DNA from: Microbacterium sp. SSM24
GTDB lineage: Bacteria > Actinomycetota > Actinomycetes > Actinomycetales > Microbacteriaceae
Length of the DNA stretch: 64,000 nt
Assembly (NCBI RefSeq): GCF_025989145.1
Contig: NZ_JAPDNQ010000001.1
Location: 1,364,001-1,428,000, forward strand
Reading direction: 5' to 3'
This document shows positions 40,619 through 48,983 of the stretch, one piece after another. The notes beneath the pieces were generated by a model that made no database searches, was not told the origin of the DNA, and saw only the letters and a program-made list of their open reading frames with translations. The position numbers and the translations under genes were made by a program. Numbering within the stretch: position 1 is the first letter of the stretch; each line of letters begins with the position of its first letter.

Positions 40619-40873
40619 ATGGCTGGAAAGGCAACCGGCGATCGCCGGAAGCCGCGGAAGGGCGCGAAGAACGCAGCCCCCGCGAAGGCGATCCGTGTCG
40701 GTCTCATCGACTACAAGGACGTCGCGACGCTTCGCAAGTTCATCTCGGAGCGCGGGAAGATCCGCGCCCGTCGTATCACCGGTGTCTCGGTGCAGGAGCA
40801 GCGTCTGATCGCCAAGGCGATCAAGAACGCGCGCGAAATGGCGCTCCTGCCCTACGCCGGCGCTGGCCGCTAA
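40619..40873 (+). CDS. rpsR: 30S ribosomal protein S18
   Basis: An 84-residue S18. The core is [19 protein letters not shown] followed by [20 protein letters not shown], with a basic N-terminal extension typical of actinobacteria. A TAAGGAAAC ribosome site precedes the ATG. The cysteines of the zinc-bound (C+) S18 form are absent, so this is a C- version. Confidence 0.96.
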   Translation: MAGKATGDRRKPRKGAKNAAPAKAIRVGLIDYKDVATLRKFISERGKIRARRITGVSVQEQRLIAKAIKNAREMALLPYAGAGR

Positions 40874-40883
40874 GGAGCACCCG

Positions 40884-41336
40884 ATGGCAAAGCTGATTCT
40901 CACGAACGAGGTCGCCGGGCTCGGAAGCGCCGGTGACGTTGTCGAGGTCAAGAACGGGTTCGCCCGCAACTACCTCATCCCTCAGGGCTTCGCGGTCACG
41001 TGGACCCGTGGTGGCGAGAAGCAGGTGGCGTCGATTCGCGCCGCCCGCGACGCTCGCGCGATCCACGACCACGAAGAGGCTGTGGCGCTCAAGAACTCCC
41101 TCGAGTCCAACAAGGTGCGCCTGACCGTCAAGGCCGGCGCCGAGGGCCGTCTGTTCGGCTCGGTGAAGACCGAGGCCGTGGCCGACGCCGTCAAGGCCGC
41201 CGGTCTCGGCGAGCTCGACAAGCGCAAGATCCACATCACCTCGCCGATCAAGTCGGTGGGCGAGCACGAGGCGACGGTCCGTCTTCGCGACGACCTCACC
41301 GCCGTGATCACCCTGCAGGTGGTCGCCGCCAAGTAA
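40884..41336 (+). CDS. rplI: 50S ribosomal protein L9
   Basis: A 150-residue L9 with the N-terminal RNA-binding domain ([31 protein letters not shown]) and a long helix to the C-terminal domain. It is last of the operon and is followed by a UUCG-capped terminator. Confidence 0.97.
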   Translation: MAKLILTNEVAGLGSAGDVVEVKNGFARNYLIPQGFAVTWTRGGEKQVASIRAARDARAIHDHEEAVALKNSLESNKVRLTVKAGAEGRLFGSVKTEAVADAVKAAGLGELDKRKIHITSPIKSVGEHEATVRLRDDLTAVITLQVVAAK

Positions 41337-41351
41337 GGCGCGATGCACAGA

Positions 41352-41387
41352 ACGGATGCCGCGGACCTTCGGGTCCGCGGCATCCGT
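41352..41387 (+). terminator. Intrinsic terminator of the rpsF operon
   Basis: ACGGATGCCGCGGACC (41352-41367) and GGTCCGCGGCATCCGT (41372-41387) form a perfect 16-bp stem capped by the tetraloop TTCG, followed by CTTTTCC. It ends the ribosomal protein operon 15 bp after rplI. Confidence 0.93.
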
Positions 41388-41429
41388 CTTTTCCGTCCCC
41401 GCCGCAGTGCGCGGTCGTCGGGGCGGAGA

Positions 41430-41463
41430 CGGATGCTGCGAGCCCCCCGGGTCGCAGCATCCG
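41430..41463 (-). terminator. Second hairpin, probably ending the chaplin-like gene transcript
   Basis: CGGATGCTGCGA (41430-41441) pairs with TCGCAGCATCCG (41452-41463). It is downstream of the minus-strand surface-protein gene. The U-tract is poor. The rest of the 288-bp gap 41337-41624 shows no gene. Confidence 0.5.
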
Positions 41464-41624
41464 CCTTGTCTCATAGCCCACCGTTGCGGGGCGACCGATC
41501 CAGGCATGGCGGCCGCCCCACGAACGATGGGCGATGAGTGTGGCGGGAGAGTCCTCTGGGGAGCGACCCTCCCGCCGCGCTCGGTGAGCCGCCGGAGACA
41601 CTGGGGATGCCTCCGGCCGGAGTG

Positions 41625-42899
41625 CTACGCCGAGCGCCGCCGCGACATGAGCGTCAGCGCGCCGACGGCGAGCAGCACCATGCTCAGCAGCAGCACGGGG
41701 AGTGCGCTCATCCCTCCCGTCGCGGCGAGGGCGATGGCACCGGCCGTGTCACCGGCGACCGCGCCGTTGACCACGTCACCGTCCGAGTCCGATCCGGGCC
41801 CGGCCGGCCCGGTAGGCCCGGTGGGGTCGGTCGGGTCCGTGGGGTCGGTCGGGTCGGTCGGGTCCGTCGGGACGACGACCGGCGACTCGGTGGTGGTGTC
41901 GCCGACCACCGAGACGGCGTTGCCGCCCACGGTGATCGGCGCGGAGATCGGCGCCAGCACCTGAGTGCCGCCGAGGATCCCGTCGCTGCCGCTGGTGGTG
42001 CCGTTGCCGCCGGTGCCGCCGGTGGCGGGCACCGTCGTCGAGCCCGTCGACGCGCTGTCGCCGAGCACCGAGATGGCGTTGCCGGATGCGGTGATCGGCG
42101 CCGTCACGGGCGCGATCACCTGGGTGCCGCCGGCGATGGAGTCGGTGCCGTCGGTCGTGCCGCCGGTGATGCCGCCGGTCGAGCCCGCGGTGCCGGGGCC
42201 GGTGGTCGCGCCGTCGCTCGTGGAGTCACCGAGCACCGAGATGGCGTTGCCGCCGACGGTGACCGGCGCCTGCACCGGAGCGACCACCTGCGTGCCGCCG
42301 GCGATGGAGTCGGTGCCGCCGGTGGTGGCGGTGCCGGTGGAGCCGCCGTTCGTGCCCGGCGCCGTCTGAGCGTTCGAACTCTCGGAGTCGTCGACGACCG
42401 AGATGGCGTTGCCGCTCACCGTGATCGGGACGGCGACGGAGACGAGCCCCTGGGTGCCCGAGAGCAGCCCGTCGGAGCCGGAGGTCGATGCCGTGCCGGA
42501 TGAACCGCTCGCCGGCGCAGGGGCCGCGGTCGCGGCATCCGTCGACGAACTGTCACCGACGACCGACACGGAGTTGCCGGAGACGGCGACCGGAACGGCC
42601 ACGGTGATCAGGGCCTGCGTGCCGGAGGCCGTGCCGCCCGCTCCGCCGGTCGTGGCGGTCGGCGACGAGGCGGGGGCGGGAGCAGCCGTCGAGGCCTGTC
42701 CGCTGTGGGAGTCACCGAGGACCGAGAGCGAGGTGCCGCCGACGGTCACGGGGAGGGTGACGTCGAGGACGGCCTGGGTGCCCGAGAGCAGCCCGTCATC
42801 CCCTGTCGTCTCGGCCGCGTTGGCGACCGTTGCGCCGAGCAGCGTGACGCCGCCGGCGAGGAGCGTGCCCAGGAGGGCGCGCGTGATGAAAGTACGCAT
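41625..42899 (-). CDS. Chaplin-like repeat surface protein with LAxTG sorting signal
   Basis: A 424-residue secreted protein. A signal peptide (residues 1-28, RTFITRALLGTLLAGGVTLL then GATVANA) leads to six imperfect repeats of about 52 residues at 35-64, 91-116, 144-171, 197-226, 253-282 and 306-334. Each carries a core like GTQVVAPVQAPVTVGGNAIS. This resembles the chaplin domain (hydrophobic, amyloid-forming coat proteins of Streptomyces) but Gly or Ser replaces its Cys. A Pro-Thr-Asp tandem (345-360) and then LAATG (391-395), a hydrophobic helix and RRRSA form a sortase-E-type tail. ATG 42899 follows AAGGGGAAA. No sortase lies in the window. Confidence 0.82.
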   Translation of the reverse strand: MRTFITRALLGTLLAGGVTLLGATVANAAETTGDDGLLSGTQAVLDVTLPVTVGGTSLSVLGDSHSGQASTAAPAPASSPTATTGGAGGTASGTQALITVAVPVAVSGNSVSVVGDSSSTDAATAAPAPASGSSGTASTSGSDGLLSGTQGLVSVAVPITVSGNAISVVDDSESSNAQTAPGTNGGSTGTATTGGTDSIAGGTQVVAPVQAPVTVGGNAISVLGDSTSDGATTGPGTAGSTGGITGGTTDGTDSIAGGTQVIAPVTAPITASGNAISVLGDSASTGSTTVPATGGTGGNGTTSGSDGILGGTQVLAPISAPITVGGNAVSVVGDTTTESPVVVPTDPTDPTDPTDPTDPTGPTGPAGPGSDSDGDVVNGAVAGDTAGAIALAATGGMSALPVLLLSMVLLAVGALTLMSRRRSA

Positions 42900-42988
42900 G
42901 ATGTTTCCCCTTTGGTCTGACTGATTCATGTCGAAGCGCGGGAGAGCGCGCCGTTGCTCAGCCGCCGGAGAAGGCGGCGATGAGCGGA

Positions 42989-43948
42989 TCAGTCGGGGGA
43001 GACGTCGGTGGATCCTGCAGGCGCTGCCGGCGCGTGCTCGTCCTCGGGTCCAGCGCGACGCACCCAGGCACGGAGAGCGACGAGAGGACCGAGGGCGACG
43101 AGCGCCCAGGCGCCGGAACCCGCACCACCGGGTCCCGAGGAGGAAGTCGACGGCGGGCAGAGCGCTCCCGTCGGAGTGAGAAGACCGCGTGCGCCCGACG
43201 ACGCCGTGGACGCAGCTGTGGCGCTCGCGGTGGCCGTGGTGCCCGTCTCGTATGCGTTCGGGTAGGCCGAGAGAGCGGATGCCGCGCCCGGCACGCCCGC
43301 GTGCGGGGCGCCGGAGAGCAGGACCACGTCGAGGGCGGGCAGCGGGTGGCCCCCGACGGGAATCGAAGGACCGCCCGGAGAACCCGGAAGTCCGGGCACC
43401 GCGATGGGCGGGAGTCCGAGCCCGGCGCCCGTGTCGGTGACGACCACGAGCAGATCGCCCACGGTGTGGTCGACCGTATGTCCGAGATCGGTCACGGCGT
43501 CGTCCAGGCCGAGGCCCGACACGAGGTCGCCGACCACGGGAACGTCGGCGACGGCGTCGACGACGGGCCGGGCGACCGATCCGACCACGCCGGCGGAGAC
43601 GACATCGGTCACCGGCCGGGTCGCCGTCGAGACGACGGAGCCGACGGAGGCGACGACGTCGCGAACCGGCTGCGCCACCGGAGCGGGCGCGACGTCGACG
43701 ACGGTGTTCACCACTCGGGTGACACTGCCGGTGACGGTCGAAACCGTGTCCGTGACGGTCGACGCGGTCGTGTCGACGAGAGAGGTGACGGCACCCAGCA
43801 GGCTGTCATCGTCGGATTCCTCCGCGTGCGCGTCGCCCGAGCCGAGCCCGAGGAGCAGCGAGAGCAGGATCCAGGCGAACGCGGTGAAGGTCCCGACAAG
43901 GGCTGATCGCCAAAGCCTCGGCAGCGACTGCGAAGTTGCGATATCCAC
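42989..43948 (-). CDS. Secreted Val/Thr/Ser-rich protein of unknown function
   Basis: A 319-residue protein with a signal peptide (about residues 1-41, TFTAFAWILLSLLLGLGSG then DAHA). A Val-rich region follows with heptad-like runs such as TSLVDTTASTVTDTVSTVTG. A Gly/Pro-rich middle and an Ala/Ser/Thr-rich part precede a hydrophobic C-terminal segment (GAWALVALGPLVALRAWV) with a charged tail. No family is recognised. GTG 43948 was chosen because GGGAGG lies just upstream. It lies on the same strand, 89 bp upstream of the chaplin-like gene, so the two may act together on the surface. Confidence 0.7.
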   Translation of the reverse strand: MDIATSQSLPRLWRSALVGTFTAFAWILLSLLLGLGSGDAHAEESDDDSLLGAVTSLVDTTASTVTDTVSTVTGSVTRVVNTVVDVAPAPVAQPVRDVVASVGSVVSTATRPVTDVVSAGVVGSVARPVVDAVADVPVVGDLVSGLGLDDAVTDLGHTVDHTVGDLLVVVTDTGAGLGLPPIAVPGLPGSPGGPSIPVGGHPLPALDVVLLSGAPHAGVPGAASALSAYPNAYETGTTATASATAASTASSGARGLLTPTGALCPPSTSSSGPGGAGSGAWALVALGPLVALRAWVRRAGPEDEHAPAAPAGSTDVSPD

Positions 43949-44099
43949 GTTCACCTCCCACGACGAGTAACGCCACACGATCCGAACGGAACGTGCTGAG
44001 GGTGCCTGGACTCCACAGGCTAGACCCGCACCCCGGGCGGTGTCCAGGGGTGTTCCGAATTCTTCGCAACCTGGACATCGGAAGCTCGGCGCGGCGGAA

Positions 44100-44299
44100 T
44101 TGTGCACAACCGACCGACTTGCAGACCGAACCTTCAAGGCATACTTCAACCACATCCTCCTCCACAGGTTGTGAATCAGGTAATGCCTGATCAATGTAGA
44201 TTTTCATTGGGGGGTGATCGCCGAGACCGGGAGTTCTCCACACCCGTTGTTCACAGGTCTTACGGCGTTTCACGCAGACTCTCCACACAGTTATCCACA
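44100..44299. other. DnaA-box cluster upstream of dnaB
   Basis: The 569-bp gap between the secreted-protein gene and dnaB contains box-like 9-mers. A perfect TTATCCACA lies at 44291-44299. TTGTTCACA is at 44247-44255, TTGTGCACA (palindromic) at 44100-44108, TTCTCCACA at 44234-44242, and TCCTCCACA-type near 44157-44165. CTCCACACA lies at 44281. This is a density comparable to oriC. The remaining sequence (43949-44099, 44300-44517) shows no gene. Confidence 0.75.
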
Positions 44300-44517
44300 G
44301 GTGCTGTTGCGGACGTGGGATGGCGTCCTTAGCGTGGGGTGCGGCCCAACGGGGCGAGGTGTGACCGGTGTCGCAGCGTGGCGATGTCGGTGGTTCGTGG
44401 TCCGCTTGACCATGTCGGCGGTGCTTCAGTCGAAGCATCCGCCATCGAGTCTCGAGCGTGCCCACAGCCCGCCCTGCCCCCGCGTCACCCGAATGCACTC
44501 TGGAGGATCCTGCACCT

Positions 44518-45894
44518 ATGTCGATCGCCGACATCTCCGAAGAGCGCATGGGTCCGCCGCGCGAGTTCGAGCGCACGCCCCCGCACGATCTTCTCGCCGA
44601 GCAGAGCGCCCTCGGAGGCATGCTGCTGTCGAAGGATGCCGTGGCCGACGTCATCGAGACGCTTCGCGGCGTCGACTTCTACATCCCGAAGCACGAGCTG
44701 ATCTTCGAGGCGATCCTCACGCTGTACTCCCACGGCGAGCCGACGGATGTCGTCGCGGTCACCGACGAGCTCATCAAGACCGGTGAGCTGCAGCGCGCCG
44801 GCGGCGCGGACTACCTGCACACGCTCACCTCGATCGTGCCGACGGCGGCGAACGCCGGCTACTACGCGTCGATCGTGTCGGAGCGTGCGCTGCTGCGCCG
44901 CCTCGTCGACGCCGGCACACGCATCGTGCAGATGGGCTACTCCGGTCAGGGCGAGGCGCTGGACCTCGTCAACACGGCGCAGGCGGAGATCTACTCCGTC
45001 ACCGGCACGGAGGCCGCCGAGGACTACGTGCCCCTCACGGTCGCGGTCGACGCGGCCGTCGAGGAGATCGAGGCCGCCCGCGGGCGCGACGGTCAGATGA
45101 CCGGCATCCCGACCGGCTTCTCAGGTCTCGACCAGCTCACCAACGGTCTCCACCCCGGTCAGATGATCATCATCGCCGCGCGACCGGCGATGGGTAAGTC
45201 GACCCTCGCGCTCGACTTCGCGCGCGTCGCCGCGATCAAGCACGACATGCCGACCATCTTCTTCTCGCTCGAAATGGGCCGCAGCGAGATCGCGATGCGA
45301 CTCATGAGCGCTGAGGGGTCGATCCCCCTGCAGGCGATGCGCAAGGGCACGCTCGACTCGCGGGACTGGACGACGATCGCCGCCACGCGCGGGCGGATCA
45401 ACGACGCTCCGCTGTACATCGACGACAGCCCCAACATGACCCTCGTCGAGATCCGCGCGAAGTGCCGTCGGCTCAAGCAGAAGGCGGGCCTCAAGATGGT
45501 GGTCATCGACTACCTGCAGCTCATGACGAGCGGCAAGCGCGTCGAGTCGCGCCAGCAGGAGGTCTCGGAGTTCTCGCGTGCGCTCAAGCTCCTCGCTAAG
45601 GAGCTCGGCGTTCCCGTCGTCGCGCTGTCGCAGCTGAACCGTGGCGCCGAGCAGCGCTCCGACAAGAAGCCCGCGCTCTCCGATCTGCGCGAGTCGGGCT
45701 CGATCGAGCAGGATGCCGACATGGTGGTGCTGCTGCACCGCGAAGCAGCGTACGAGAAGGACAGCCCGCGCGCGGGCGAGGCCGACCTCATCGTCGCCAA
45801 GCACCGCAACGGCCCGACCGACACCATCACCGTCGCCTTCCAGGGGCACTTCTCGCGCTTCACCGACATGGCACCCGGCGGAGATTTCCAGTAG
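44518..45894 (+). CDS. dnaB: Replicative DNA helicase DnaB
   Basis: A 458-residue hexameric replicative helicase. The N-terminal domain opens with PPHDLLAEQSALGGMLLSKD. The RecA-like motor has Walker A ARPAMGKSTLALDFAR and Walker B MVVIDYLQLM. The arginine-finger area is ALSQLNRGAEQRSDKKPALS, and motif 4 includes ADMVVLLHRE. No intein is present. ATG 44518 was chosen over the open frame from 44458. Expression may be under DnaA control through the box cluster upstream. Confidence 0.97.
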   Translation: MSIADISEERMGPPREFERTPPHDLLAEQSALGGMLLSKDAVADVIETLRGVDFYIPKHELIFEAILTLYSHGEPTDVVAVTDELIKTGELQRAGGADYLHTLTSIVPTAANAGYYASIVSERALLRRLVDAGTRIVQMGYSGQGEALDLVNTAQAEIYSVTGTEAAEDYVPLTVAVDAAVEEIEAARGRDGQMTGIPTGFSGLDQLTNGLHPGQMIIIAARPAMGKSTLALDFARVAAIKHDMPTIFFSLEMGRSEIAMRLMSAEGSIPLQAMRKGTLDSRDWTTIAATRGRINDAPLYIDDSPNMTLVEIRAKCRRLKQKAGLKMVVIDYLQLMTSGKRVESRQQEVSEFSRALKLLAKELGVPVVALSQLNRGAEQRSDKKPALSDLRESGSIEQDADMVVLLHREAAYEKDSPRAGEADLIVAKHRNGPTDTITVAFQGHFSRFTDMAPGGDFQ

Positions 45895-45920
45895 GGCGAA
45901 GCTCGAGGGAGAGCACCGCG

Positions 45921-46490
45921 ATGAGACCGCTCCGATACTCCATCAACGTCACGCTCGACGGATGCTGCCATCACGAGGCAGGACTCCCACCCGACGAGGA
46001 GTCGATGCGCTTCTGGACCGACGAGATGGAACGAGCCGACGCGCTGCTGTTCGGCCGGATGACCTACGAGATGATGGCGTCGGCGTGGCGGCGGCCGGCC
46101 ACGGGAACGTGGCCGGACTGGATGCGCGAGTGGGAGCTTCCCTTCGCCGAGGCCATCGACGAGACGAGGAAGTACGTCGTGTCGAGCACGCTCGACGGCG
46201 TCGACTGGAATGCCGAGCTGGTGCGAGGCGACCTCGGTGAAGCCGTCCGGCGGCTCAAGCAGGAGCCCGGCGAAGGCCTGTGGGTGGGCGGCGTGACCCT
46301 TCCGCTGGCGTTGGCGGATCTGGGACTGATCGACGAGTACGAGTTCGTTGTGCAGCCGGTCCTGGCCGGACACGGACCGACCCTGCTCGCCGGTCTGCGC
46401 GAGCGCATCCAGCTCGAACTCGTGAATCGGCGAGAGTTTCGGTCCGGTGCGGTCGCCATGAGGTACCGCCCCACGCACACCGCGGGCTGA
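45921..46490 (+). CDS. Dihydrofolate reductase-like (RibD C-terminal) family protein
   Basis: A 189-residue oxidoreductase of the RibD_C/DHFR-like superfamily. It begins LRYSINVTLDGCCHHEAGLP and contains ALLFGRMTYEMMASAW and LWVGGVTLPLALADLGLIDE. These proteins bind NADPH, but most members outside riboflavin synthesis lack a known substrate. It starts 26 bp after dnaB and is convergent with the next gene. Confidence 0.85.
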   Translation: MRPLRYSINVTLDGCCHHEAGLPPDEESMRFWTDEMERADALLFGRMTYEMMASAWRRPATGTWPDWMREWELPFAEAIDETRKYVVSSTLDGVDWNAELVRGDLGEAVRRLKQEPGEGLWVGGVTLPLALADLGLIDEYEFVVQPVLAGHGPTLLAGLRERIQLELVNRREFRSGAVAMRYRPTHTAG

Positions 46491-46499
46491 CGGGATCGG

Positions 46500-47783
46500 T
46501 CACAGCTGCGGACGAGGCGCCCGGCTGAAGGTCCGAACGCGGTCGTAGGCCGTGGTGGCCACGAGTCCGCCGGCGATGCCGATCGCGCCGATCACGATGA
46601 TTCCGATCCAGGCGCCGCCGAGCCCGGCAGCGGGCGCGCCGTCGAAGTAGAACAGCGACCGCGTGCCGTCGATGACGAAGCGGAACGGCGCGAACGCCGA
46701 AACCGCTCGGAAGAACGGCGGGGTGGCCTCGAGCGGCACGATCCCTCCGGATGACACCATCGCCAGCGCGACGAAGAACAGCGTGTTGACGAGGGCTCCG
46801 ATGCCGGGCCCGAGAAGGGCGAAGACAGCGAGCGCACTCGTGCCGATCGCGGCGATCGCGGCCGTGGCGAAGAGCCACAGGCTGAACGGCGCGTCGACCG
46901 CGACCCCGGATCCTGCCGCCACGAGCTGCACTACGAGTGCCGCCGGCGGTGCAGCGGCGGTGAGGATGCCGGCCTTCACGACGAACGTGCGGCGGCGCGA
47001 CACGTGCGTGTAGCGGCTGCGTGCGACGAGTGGTCCGAGTTCGGCCGGAATGAAGCCGAGCGCGCCGTCGACGATCGGACCGATGAGAGAGGCGCCGATG
47101 AACGCGATGAGCACGAGGGCGAGAGCGAAGTAGAACGCGCTCGTACCGAGCCCGGAGTGTGAGGGGAGCGGCTCGTATGGCGCCGTCGCGACGTGGAACG
47201 GCGCGGAGAGAAGAGCCGCGTTCGCGGCGGGAAGCGCCGGGCCGGCCGTGTCGGTGAGCTCACCGCCGACTGTCGCCGCGACGCCGTGCAGCACCGGCGT
47301 GAGGCTGGAGATGACCAGCCCGCTGCTCAGTCCGCCGTCACCGGCGTTGGTTTCGATCCGCACGGTCGGAACGGTGACCCGGTCGGCGCCGGGGAGGAGC
47401 GTGGCGAGGGACGCGTCGAAGTCGGCGGGGATCACGACCGCGCCGGCCACACGATCCTCGTGCATCGCGACCTCGAGCTCCTGGGGCGTCATCCGGGTCA
47501 GCGCGACCGACTCGTCCACGGCGGACGTGATCGCATCCGCCAGCGTCGCGGCCGGGGATCCGGCTGCCGCCGGACTCTCGACCACCAGACCGACCGGCAG
47601 CCCCGACACCGTGCCCGATGGGTCCGAGGTCGCCGAGAGATAGATCGCCGGCAGAGCGGCGGCGACGCCGACGATGAGCGCGACCGGCATGAGCCAGGTG
47701 CGGAGGCTGCGCAGCGGATGCCGCGACGGGGCGTCCCCTGTCTCGGCGACGGCCCGATCGACGGTGGGCAGCTGCGTGGTCAT
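46500..47783 (-). CDS. DUF3533/YhgE-like multi-pass membrane protein
   Basis: A 427-residue membrane protein. After an N-terminal helix (WLMPVALIVGVAAALPAIYL) comes an extracellular domain (about 60-190) with NAGDGGLSSGLVISSLTPVL, then five to six helices. It resembles DUF3533/YhgE-type ABC-2-like permeases that lack an ATPase partner here. The ATG 47783 overlaps the stop of the 101-residue triplet-repeat gene by 4 bp, so they are coupled. Both probably answer to the operator palindromes at 48106-48210. Confidence 0.75.
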   Translation of the reverse strand: MTTQLPTVDRAVAETGDAPSRHPLRSLRTWLMPVALIVGVAAALPAIYLSATSDPSGTVSGLPVGLVVESPAAAGSPAATLADAITSAVDESVALTRMTPQELEVAMHEDRVAGAVVIPADFDASLATLLPGADRVTVPTVRIETNAGDGGLSSGLVISSLTPVLHGVAATVGGELTDTAGPALPAANAALLSAPFHVATAPYEPLPSHSGLGTSAFYFALALVLIAFIGASLIGPIVDGALGFIPAELGPLVARSRYTHVSRRRTFVVKAGILTAAAPPAALVVQLVAAGSGVAVDAPFSLWLFATAAIAAIGTSALAVFALLGPGIGALVNTLFFVALAMVSSGGIVPLEATPPFFRAVSAFAPFRFVIDGTRSLFYFDGAPAAGLGGAWIGIIVIGAIGIAGGLVATTAYDRVRTFSRAPRPQL

Positions 47784-48085
47784 GAGATCAGGCCCAGGGC
47801 GCGGAGGACCGGCTCGATCACGGGGGTGTCGGCGATGGCGCCGAACTGTCCGGCGGAGCCGATCGACAGGACCGAACCGGCGGAGCCGATGGAGGCGAGC
47901 GAGCCGACAGAGCCGATCGACAGGATCGACGCGAAGGAGGCGGTCGATGCGATCGACGCGGCCGATACGGCGCTGAGGATCGAGGACCAGCTGAGCACCG
48001 ACGCGTACGAGCGCGAAGACAGCGAGGACAGCAGCGACCGGTCGTTCGTCCGGTGCAGATTCAGGGTGTGGGCGGTGGTGTTCAT
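47780..48085 (-). CDS. Small Ser-x-x triplet-repeat protein
   Basis: A 101-residue protein whose residues 17-79 are 21 uninterrupted Ser-x-x triplets. The x positions are mostly Ile, Leu, Val, Ala and Gly, as in SILSIGSVGSLASIGSAG. A polar start (MNTTAHTLNLHRTNDR) and a Pro/Leu-rich end (TPVIEPVLRALGLIS) flank it. No Cys. No family is recognised; the periodicity would suit a regular fold or a membrane-associated surface. It is upstream of and overlaps the DUF3533-like gene by 4 bp, so they are likely partners. Confidence 0.75.
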   Translation of the reverse strand: MNTTAHTLNLHRTNDRSLLSSLSSRSYASVLSWSSILSAVSAASIASTASFASILSIGSVGSLASIGSAGSVLSIGSAGQFGAIADTPVIEPVLRALGLIS

Positions 48086-48105
48086 GGCCGTTCCTTTCGA
48101 GAGGG

Positions 48106-48120
48106 CTTGACATTGTCAAG
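48106..48120. promoter_or_regulatory. Operator palindrome 1
   Basis: CTTGACATTGTCAAG is a 15-bp palindrome with CTTGAC/GTCAAG half-sites, 21 bp upstream of the triplet-repeat start. It contains TTGACA, a -35-like hexamer on the plus strand. Confidence 0.7.
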
Positions 48121-48146
48121 CGGGTGGTTGACTCGATGATGGCGCA

Positions 48147-48169
48147 GGTACTTGACACTGTCAAGTACC
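48147..48169. promoter_or_regulatory. Operator palindrome 2
   Basis: A 23-bp perfect palindrome with 11-bp arms GGTACTTGACA and TGTCAAGTACC around a central C. It sits midway between the divergent membrane-protein and hydrolase genes and shares its core with the flanking sites. Confidence 0.75.
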
Positions 48170-48193
48170 TGTGTCAACATTCTTTCCATCACC

Positions 48194-48210
48194 ACTTGAC
48201 GCCGTCAAGT
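48194..48210. promoter_or_regulatory. Operator palindrome 3
   Basis: ACTTGACGCCGTCAAGT, a 17-bp palindrome with the same half-sites, lies 17 bp before the hydrolase start. The three sites would let one repressor, probably TetR-like, close both directions. No such regulator gene lies near. Confidence 0.7.
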
Positions 48211-48227
48211 CCACCGAAAGGAACATC

Positions 48228-48950
48228 ATGAACACCACCACTCCCACTGCCGTTCTCGTACACGGCGCATTCGCGGATGCGTCGGGCTTCGCCGGCATCA
48301 TCCGCGAACTCGTCGCGCAGGGGTACGACGTCGTCGCGCCCGCGAACCCGCTCCGCGGAGTCGCGCACGACGCGGCCGCGATTCGCGGAGCGGCCGCCGC
48401 CGTCGACGGACCCGTCGTCCTCGTCGGCCACTCGTACGGCGGCGCAGTGATCACCCAGGCGGCCGAGGGCCTCGACAACCTGAAGGGCCTCGTCTACCTG
48501 GCCGCCTTCGCCCCCGCCGTCGGCGAGAGCGTGGGCAGCGTGCAGGAGCCGTTCCCGGCCCCGCTTCTCGCAAGCACCGTGCGCCCGACCCCGTACGACG
48601 CTGTCGGCGCTGTCGGCGGTCCGGACCTCGTCATCGACCGGGCCCGGTTCCGCGAGACCTTCGCCGCCGACGTGGCCGTCGATCTCGTCGATGTCATGGC
48701 GGCATCGCAGCGCCCGCTCGCCGCGGCGGCCGCGGGCGAGCCGCTGACGCACGCCGGCTGGGACGCGCACCCCACCTGGTACCTGGTCTCGAGCCGCGAT
48801 CGCGCGATCGCCCCCGAGGCGCAGCGGTTCATGGCCGAGCGCATGGGCGCGACCACGCGCGAGATCGACGGCAGCCACACGGCCTTCGTCGCGCGTCCGG
48901 CCGAGGTCGCCGCGTTCATCGGCGAGGCGCTCACGGCGCTCGGGAACTAG
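48228..48950 (+). CDS. Alpha/beta-fold hydrolase
   Basis: A 240-residue hydrolase. The oxyanion/first strand region reads AVLVHGAFADASGFAGII, the nucleophile elbow GHSYGG places the catalytic Ser, and the late His lies in DGSHTAFVARP. It is probably an esterase or lipase of unknown substrate. ATG 48228 follows AAAGGAAC. The operator palindromes control it. It leads into a downstream SDR gene, possibly co-transcribed. Confidence 0.85.
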   Translation: MNTTTPTAVLVHGAFADASGFAGIIRELVAQGYDVVAPANPLRGVAHDAAAIRGAAAAVDGPVVLVGHSYGGAVITQAAEGLDNLKGLVYLAAFAPAVGESVGSVQEPFPAPLLASTVRPTPYDAVGAVGGPDLVIDRARFRETFAADVAVDLVDVMAASQRPLAAAAAGEPLTHAGWDAHPTWYLVSSRDRAIAPEAQRFMAERMGATTREIDGSHTAFVARPAEVAAFIGEALTALGN

Positions 48951-48983
48951 CGCTCAGCGCTCCGACACCGGAAGGATCAGGCC

